A stretch of DNA of 64,000 bases from Treponema sp. (GTDB lineage Bacteria; Spirochaetota; Spirochaetia; Treponematales; Treponemataceae): NCBI GenBank assembly GCA_017551705.1, contig JAFZLA010000008.1:1-64000 (forward strand), given 5' to 3'. The notes beneath the pieces are model-generated. The model was not told where the DNA came from, did no database searches, and saw nothing but the letters and a program-made list of their open reading frames with translations. Positions 60,501 to 64,000 of this stretch are shown here, one piece after another. The position numbers and the translations under genes are program-made. Each line of letters begins with the position of its first letter. The stretch's first letter is position 1.

Positions 60501-61994
60501 TTATTCCTCGTCCTCTTGAAATTCCAATTCAACTCCGCACTTGGGACACTTTGTCATGTCCAAAGTAATCGCGGCGCCGCATTCCGGGCAAGTGTACTCT
60601 TCCGCGTCTTGTGAAGCGGCTTGCTCCGCGCCTTGATCTTGCGAAGCGGCCGCGTCTTGGGGAGCGTCCTCTTCGACAAATTCAACATTCTGGTTTATAA
60701 GCTCGTTGATTTTTTCCAAGTCTTCCTTGGTAACGCCTTCAACGTTGATAGACTCGTAGTCGTCGATGAACTTTTGAACGTCCTCGATTCCTGCTTCCTT
60801 AAGAAGGCCGGCCACGCGCTCGTCAACTCCGGGCAACTCGGCGATTGTGGCAATCTCCTCGTAGTCGTCGTTAAAGAGGCTCTGGGCGTTTTGCCTTGTG
60901 GCGATCTCGCTAAGGTCAAGCTCGGCGACCTGCTCCTCTGTCTTTACGTCGATGTTCCAGTCGCAAAGGCGGTTGGCCAAGCGGACGTTGAGGCCCTGCT
61001 TTCCGATCGCCAAAGAGAACTGGCTGTCGGGAACGATGGCCAGCGCCTGCTTTTTGTCCTGGTCCAAAATGATTACGCGGCCGACTTCCGCCGGGCTGAG
61101 AGCGTTCTTGATGAAAACAGTTGGCTCGGGATCCCAGCGCAAAACGTCGATTTTTTCGCCCAGCAATTCGTGGATGACATTCTGGATGCGAACGCCCTTG
61201 AGGCCTACGCAGGCTCCGACCGGATCGATGTCCTCGCGCGCCGAAGAAACTGCGATCTTTGTGCGGTAGCCGGCTTCGCGAACGATTTTGTTGATTTCGA
61301 CAGTTCCGTCCAAAACTTCGGGAACTTCGGTCTCAAGAATAGAGCGGACCAGTTCGGGAGCCGCGCGAGAAAGAATCAATTGAATGCCGTTGGCGGTCTT
61401 GGCGATGTCCACAACCAAGGCGCGGATTCTTTCGCCCTTCTCGTATTTTTCGCGCGGAGACTGGTACTTGACAGGAAGCACGCCTTCGACCTTTCCCAAG
61501 TCGACGTAAATCGTGCCGTTGCGCTCGCGCTGGAAGTAGCCGATGATGATTCCGCCAACCTTGTCCTTGTACTCGTCGTAAAGGTTGTCCTTGTAGCTTT
61601 CGTTGAGGCCCTGGTGGCCCGACTGCTTGCCTGTAGAAACAGCCGAGCGGTCGTAGCTCTTGGGGTCTTCGGGAATGTCAAGCTCGTCGCCCACTTCGCA
61701 ATCGGGGCTAAGCTGGCGGGCTTCTTCCAATTCAATCTCTGTGACGGGGTCGTAAACTCCGTCGATAACTTCTTTTCTTGAATAAAGGGTCACGTCCGTT
61801 GGAATGCCGCTTTCGTCCTCGTCAAAAACGACGACAGCGTTTTCGTTGGTTCCGTGCGCGCGCTTGTACGCGGCCAAGAGCATATTTTCAATGACCTTTT
61901 TCACCGCGTCCGGCGAAAAGCCTTTTACTTCGATAAGTTCTTTGATAGCCTCGGCCATCGATGACGAATTGTCTTGAACTTTTTTTCGTGCCAT
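60501..61994 (-). CDS. nusA: Transcription termination/antitermination factor NusA with C-terminal zinc ribbon
   Basis: 497 residues: N-terminal RNA-polymerase-binding domain (about 1-130), S1 domain (about 140-205, GGIIIGYFQRERNGTIYVDLGKVEGVLP), two KH domains (IAVSSAREDIDPVGACVGLKGVRI; DSQFSLAIGKQGLNVRLANRL), a helix-hairpin-helix-like segment (IATIAELPGVDERVAGLLKEAGI), an acidic Gln/Asp/Ala linker and a zinc ribbon (Cys469, 472, 483, 486; CPECG...CPKCG). The zinc ribbon is not part of E. coli NusA. The protein modulates pausing and termination. Confidence 0.94.
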   Translation of the reverse strand: MARKKVQDNSSSMAEAIKELIEVKGFSPDAVKKVIENMLLAAYKRAHGTNENAVVVFDEDESGIPTDVTLYSRKEVIDGVYDPVTEIELEEARQLSPDCEVGDELDIPEDPKSYDRSAVSTGKQSGHQGLNESYKDNLYDEYKDKVGGIIIGYFQRERNGTIYVDLGKVEGVLPVKYQSPREKYEKGERIRALVVDIAKTANGIQLILSRAAPELVRSILETEVPEVLDGTVEINKIVREAGYRTKIAVSSAREDIDPVGACVGLKGVRIQNVIHELLGEKIDVLRWDPEPTVFIKNALSPAEVGRVIILDQDKKQALAIVPDSQFSLAIGKQGLNVRLANRLCDWNIDVKTEEQVAELDLSEIATRQNAQSLFNDDYEEIATIAELPGVDERVAGLLKEAGIEDVQKFIDDYESINVEGVTKEDLEKINELINQNVEFVEEDAPQDAAASQDQGAEQAASQDAEEYTCPECGAAITLDMTKCPKCGVELEFQEDEE

Positions 61995-62014
61995 AAAATT
62001 ACCTCTGTATATTT

Positions 62015-62473
62015 TTATGAATGCAAAAACTTAGCTTTTGCGATGTCGTCGTATTTATAAACTTTTGTTTCCTCGCCGCATTTGAGCGTCAAGGAACTTT
62101 TGTCCGCTTGCGCAATAGTTCCGCTAACCCAGTCCGAAACGTTCTTGTCCCAAACGCGAATTTCCGTTCCCTTAAAAAGAGCGAACTCCGCCGCGTTCTT
62201 TATGTTGCGGTCGGTGCCGGGAGACGTAAGCTCCATGTATGTGTTGTCGGTTCCAAGCAAGGCTTCCAGCCTGGGCAAAAGCGCGCGGTGGACCTTTGAG
62301 CAGTCCTCCACGCCGATCGTTTGGGCGGGGTCTTGGCTTGCGATGACCGCGCTGATTTTTACAGTCGTTTTTTGCGGAATAATTTTTAAATCCACTAGAA
62401 CGTAGCCCATCGAACGAACCAAGGGCTCGCATTCCGCGTAATGAGGAATTGTGCTCAAATCAACAAAATCCAT
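62015..62473 (-). CDS. rimP: Ribosome maturation factor RimP
   Basis: 152 residues. RimP assists 30S assembly. Landmarks are VRSMGYVLVDLKIIPQ, VEDCSKVHRALLPRLEA, YMELTSPGTDRNIKNAAEFALFKGTEIRVW and the C-terminal SH3-like half. GGAG lies about 11 nt before the ATG. It is the first gene of the 13-gene run rimP to the HEAT protein, downstream of a leader with an intrinsic terminator. Confidence 0.93.
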   Translation of the reverse strand: MDFVDLSTIPHYAECEPLVRSMGYVLVDLKIIPQKTTVKISAVIASQDPAQTIGVEDCSKVHRALLPRLEALLGTDNTYMELTSPGTDRNIKNAAEFALFKGTEIRVWDKNVSDWVSGTIAQADKSSLTLKCGEETKVYKYDDIAKAKFLHS

Positions 62474-62499
62474 GCTTTTAACAGCTCCGGCGCCGCGCC

Positions 62500-62526
62500 A
62501 AAAAAAAAGACCTGCTTGCGCAAGTC
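62500..62526 (-). terminator. Leader terminator/attenuator before rimP-nusA-infB
   Basis: On the minus strand GACTTGC-GCAA-GCAGGTC forms a 7-bp stem with a GNRA loop (one G-U pair), followed by nine T. It lies between the promoter (62559-62587) and the rimP start (62473). A strong terminator inside a leader implies attenuation. Confidence 0.8.
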
Positions 62527-62558
62527 CACTTTAAAAGGAGATTAAAATGTACGATGTC

Positions 62559-62587
62559 AATGTAGCAAATATAGAAAAAAATGTCAA
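62559..62587 (-). promoter_or_regulatory. Promoter of the rimP-nusA-infB operon
   Basis: TTGACA (62582-62587), a 17-nt spacer and TACATT (62559-62564, 4/6) on the minus strand. Transcription would start near 62552, giving a ~78-nt leader that contains the terminator. Confidence 0.6.
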
Positions 62588-62596
62588 TAGGCCCTG

Positions 62597-62625
62597 TTGA
62601 ATATTCTAATTTTTTTCAATATAAT
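62597..62625 (+). promoter_or_regulatory. Promoter of rfbD, leaderless arrangement
   Basis: TTGAAT (62597-62602), a 17-nt spacer and TATAAT (62620-62625), 7 nt before the rfbD ATG at 62633. No Shine-Dalgarno is present. It is back-to-back with the rimP promoter. Confidence 0.68.
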
Positions 62626-62632
62626 AACAAAT

Positions 62633-63586
62633 ATGGTTTGGGTGATTGGTTCTACCGGAATGCTTGGCGCCGAATTATGCCGCCTTTTTCAAAAAAACAA
62701 AATTCCATTTGCGGGAACTGGAAGCGACGTCGACGCTCGAAACTTTAAAGCGCTAAAGGACTTTTCCGAAAAGTGGGAAAGCGAAAACTATTTTTTGGCG
62801 CGACAAAATGGACACTCAAGCCGCTTTAATTGGATTGTAAACTGCTCGGCCTACACCGCCGTCGAAAAGGCCGAAAGCGACAAGGACTGCGCCAAGGAAT
62901 TGAACGAAGACGCGGCCGCGAACATCGCCCGAATCGCCCGGGAACTTGGCGCAAAATTAATCCACATTTCAACAGACTATGTTTTTGACGGAACGGCGTC
63001 CTGCCCCTACAAAGAGGACGACCCCAAAAAGCCTCTTGGAGTTTACGGCCTGACCAAATCCAACGGAGAAGACTTGATACAAAAAACAATCCCCCAGCAC
63101 TTCATCATAAGAACCTCTTGGCTTTACGGCTTTGACCGTCCAAACTTTGTCTACACGATGGCAAAGCTTATGAACTCAAAAGAAGAAATCAAAGTTGTGA
63201 ACGACCAAAGGGGCTCGCCAACTTTTACAGCGGATTTGGCCGAAGCGATTTTGCAAACGATAAAAAACGTCGACAAGGCGGGAACGGACATTTTTAGCAA
63301 AGAAAGCGTTCCCTACGGAATATACCACTTTACCGACTCGGGCGACACGACATGGTTTGACTTTGCGGTCGAAATCCAGCGCCTTCTAAAAAAACGCAAG
63401 CTGCTGTCAAACAATTGCAGGGTTTTGCCTTGTTCCACCCAAGAATACGGAGCCAAGGTCGAGCGGCCGGCTTATTCGGTTTTGAGCAAGGACAAAATAT
63501 CCAAGGCGCTAAAAATAAAAATACCCAAGTGGCAAGACAGCTTGGAACGCTTTGTAAAAGACGATCGATTTAAGTTGCAGGAATAA
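62633..63586 (+). CDS. rfbD: dTDP-4-dehydrorhamnose reductase
   Basis: 317 residues from the ATG at 62633; an upstream in-frame TTG (62597) coincides with the -35 box and is rejected. It reduces dTDP-4-dehydro-L-rhamnose to dTDP-L-rhamnose with NAD(P)H. It has the Rossmann motif VIGSTGMLGAELCRLF (4-19), NCSAYTAVEKAESD, the SDR-type catalytic Tyr in STDYVFDG/YGLTKSNGE, and TSWLYG plus DQRGSPTFTADLA further on. These are typical RmlD features. The rhamnose is used for surface glycans. rfbB follows 11 nt later. Confidence 0.92.
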   Translation: MVWVIGSTGMLGAELCRLFQKNKIPFAGTGSDVDARNFKALKDFSEKWESENYFLARQNGHSSRFNWIVNCSAYTAVEKAESDKDCAKELNEDAAANIARIARELGAKLIHISTDYVFDGTASCPYKEDDPKKPLGVYGLTKSNGEDLIQKTIPQHFIIRTSWLYGFDRPNFVYTMAKLMNSKEEIKVVNDQRGSPTFTADLAEAILQTIKNVDKAGTDIFSKESVPYGIYHFTDSGDTTWFDFAVEIQRLLKKRKLLSNNCRVLPCSTQEYGAKVERPAYSVLSKDKISKALKIKIPKWQDSLERFVKDDRFKLQE

Positions 63587-63597
63587 GGAGAATAAAA

Positions 63598-64000
63598 TGA
63601 GAAAACTTAAGAATGTTTTGGTGACAGGCGGAGCGGGCTTTATCGGAAGCAACTTTATCCGCTGCCTTTTTGGCATGAGCGCCTCGGGCAAAAGCGAATT
63701 CAACTTGTCTGACTTTAACGGCCGCGTGGTCAACCTTGACGCATTGACTTACGCCGGCAACTTGGAAAACCTTTTGGACGTCGAAGAAAAGTTCGGCGCC
63801 AAAGCCGGCGCGGGCCAGCGCTACTTTTTTGAGCGCGGAGACATCTCTGACCGCGCGCTCGTCGAGCGGATTTTCAAGCAATACGACATCGACACGGTAG
63901 TCCATTTTGCCGCCGAAAGCCACGTTGACCGCTCGGTTTTGGACCCCGAGGCCTTTGTGCGCACAAACGTTTTGGGAACATACACCTTGCTCGACGTCGC
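63598..64000 (+). CDS. rfbB: dTDP-glucose 4,6-dehydratase, cut by window end
   Basis: The first ~134 residues are present and the frame is open at the window edge. The start has AAGGAG about 7 nt upstream. The NAD-binding motif VLVTGGAGFIGSNFIR, the segment VVNLDALTYAGNLENL and HFAAESHVDRSV are diagnostic of RmlB/RfbB extended SDR enzymes. It converts dTDP-glucose to the 4-keto-6-deoxy sugar, the step before RfbC and RfbD. Gene order rfbD-rfbB suggests that rfbA and rfbC lie beyond the window or elsewhere. Confidence 0.93.

Noticed and set aside
60621-61781. 386-codon open frame opposite nusA
   Set aside because: Shadow of nusA caused by codon bias; no recognisable motif.
62597-62632. TTG start 12 codons upstream for rfbD
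   Set aside because: The TTG is the -35 hexamer of the promoter and the added residues precede the Rossmann motif without family support.

Overview
The window reads as a chromosomal segment of a spirochaete, most likely a host- or gut-associated Treponema. The reasons are the UPF0164/FadL-like family protein, the DUF4912 + GH57 pair, the LysM/LytM and beta-helix surface proteins, and truB-ribF-rpsO-pnp followed by LptF/LptG-type permeases. This is judged from protein content only; no 16S gene is present. Coding density is high, nearly all genes lie in long co-directional runs, and no intergenic gap exceeds about 250 bp. I saw no rRNA, tRNA, CRISPR array, intact insertion sequence or prophage.

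Layout from left to right. 1-2.3 kb (minus): DUF4912 protein and GH57 glucan enzyme. 2.4-3.6 kb (plus): thiI. 3.6-9.9 kb (minus): three related outer-membrane barrel proteins and an MGDG-synthase-like glycosyltransferase. 10.0-16.1 kb (plus): a five-gene run of a propeller-like exported protein, a degenerate M23 protein, two phosphohexomutases and a DEDDh exonuclease. 16.1-19.0 kb (minus): a ferrous-iron cassette feoA-feoA-feoB plus a 47-residue FeoB-associated Cys-rich membrane protein. 19.2-28.4 kb (minus): a LysM/degenerate-LytM protein, a histone-H1-tailed small protein, a 1540-codon sensor/SpoIIE phosphatase and a 1005-residue helical exported protein. 28.6-29.9 kb (plus): UPF0164/FadL-like protein. 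30-34 kb (minus): yajC-secD-secF-ispH from a perfect consensus promoter. 34-37.8 kb (minus): argH and an amino-acid ABC transporter. 37.8-43.6 kb (minus): a 5.7-kb beta-helix/leucine-rich-repeat surface lipoprotein with a G9 tract near its start. 43.7-47.5 kb (plus): CapA-like lipoprotein and HrpA-type helicase. 47.5-62.5 kb (minus): a 13-gene housekeeping run rimP-nusA-infB-rbfA-truB-ribF-rpsO-pnp-dut-lptF/G-lptF/G-tgt-HEAT. 62.6-64 kb (plus): dTDP-rhamnose genes rfbD and rfbB, the latter cut by the window end.

The most interesting signals are: (1) a recurring DNA core, GCAAGCCCAAAACGCGGCC and variants, inside several genes in different frames and strands, often duplicated and in frame; (2) a poly-G tract that could phase-vary the giant surface lipoprotein; (3) several promoters whose -10 box lies only 6-9 nt from the ATG with no Shine-Dalgarno, which suggests leaderless transcripts; (4) an intrinsic terminator in the rimP-nusA-infB leader, consistent with NusA-linked attenuation; and (5) a large sialidase-like sensor fused to a SpoIIE phosphatase. 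All similarity statements come from reading motifs; no database search was run.
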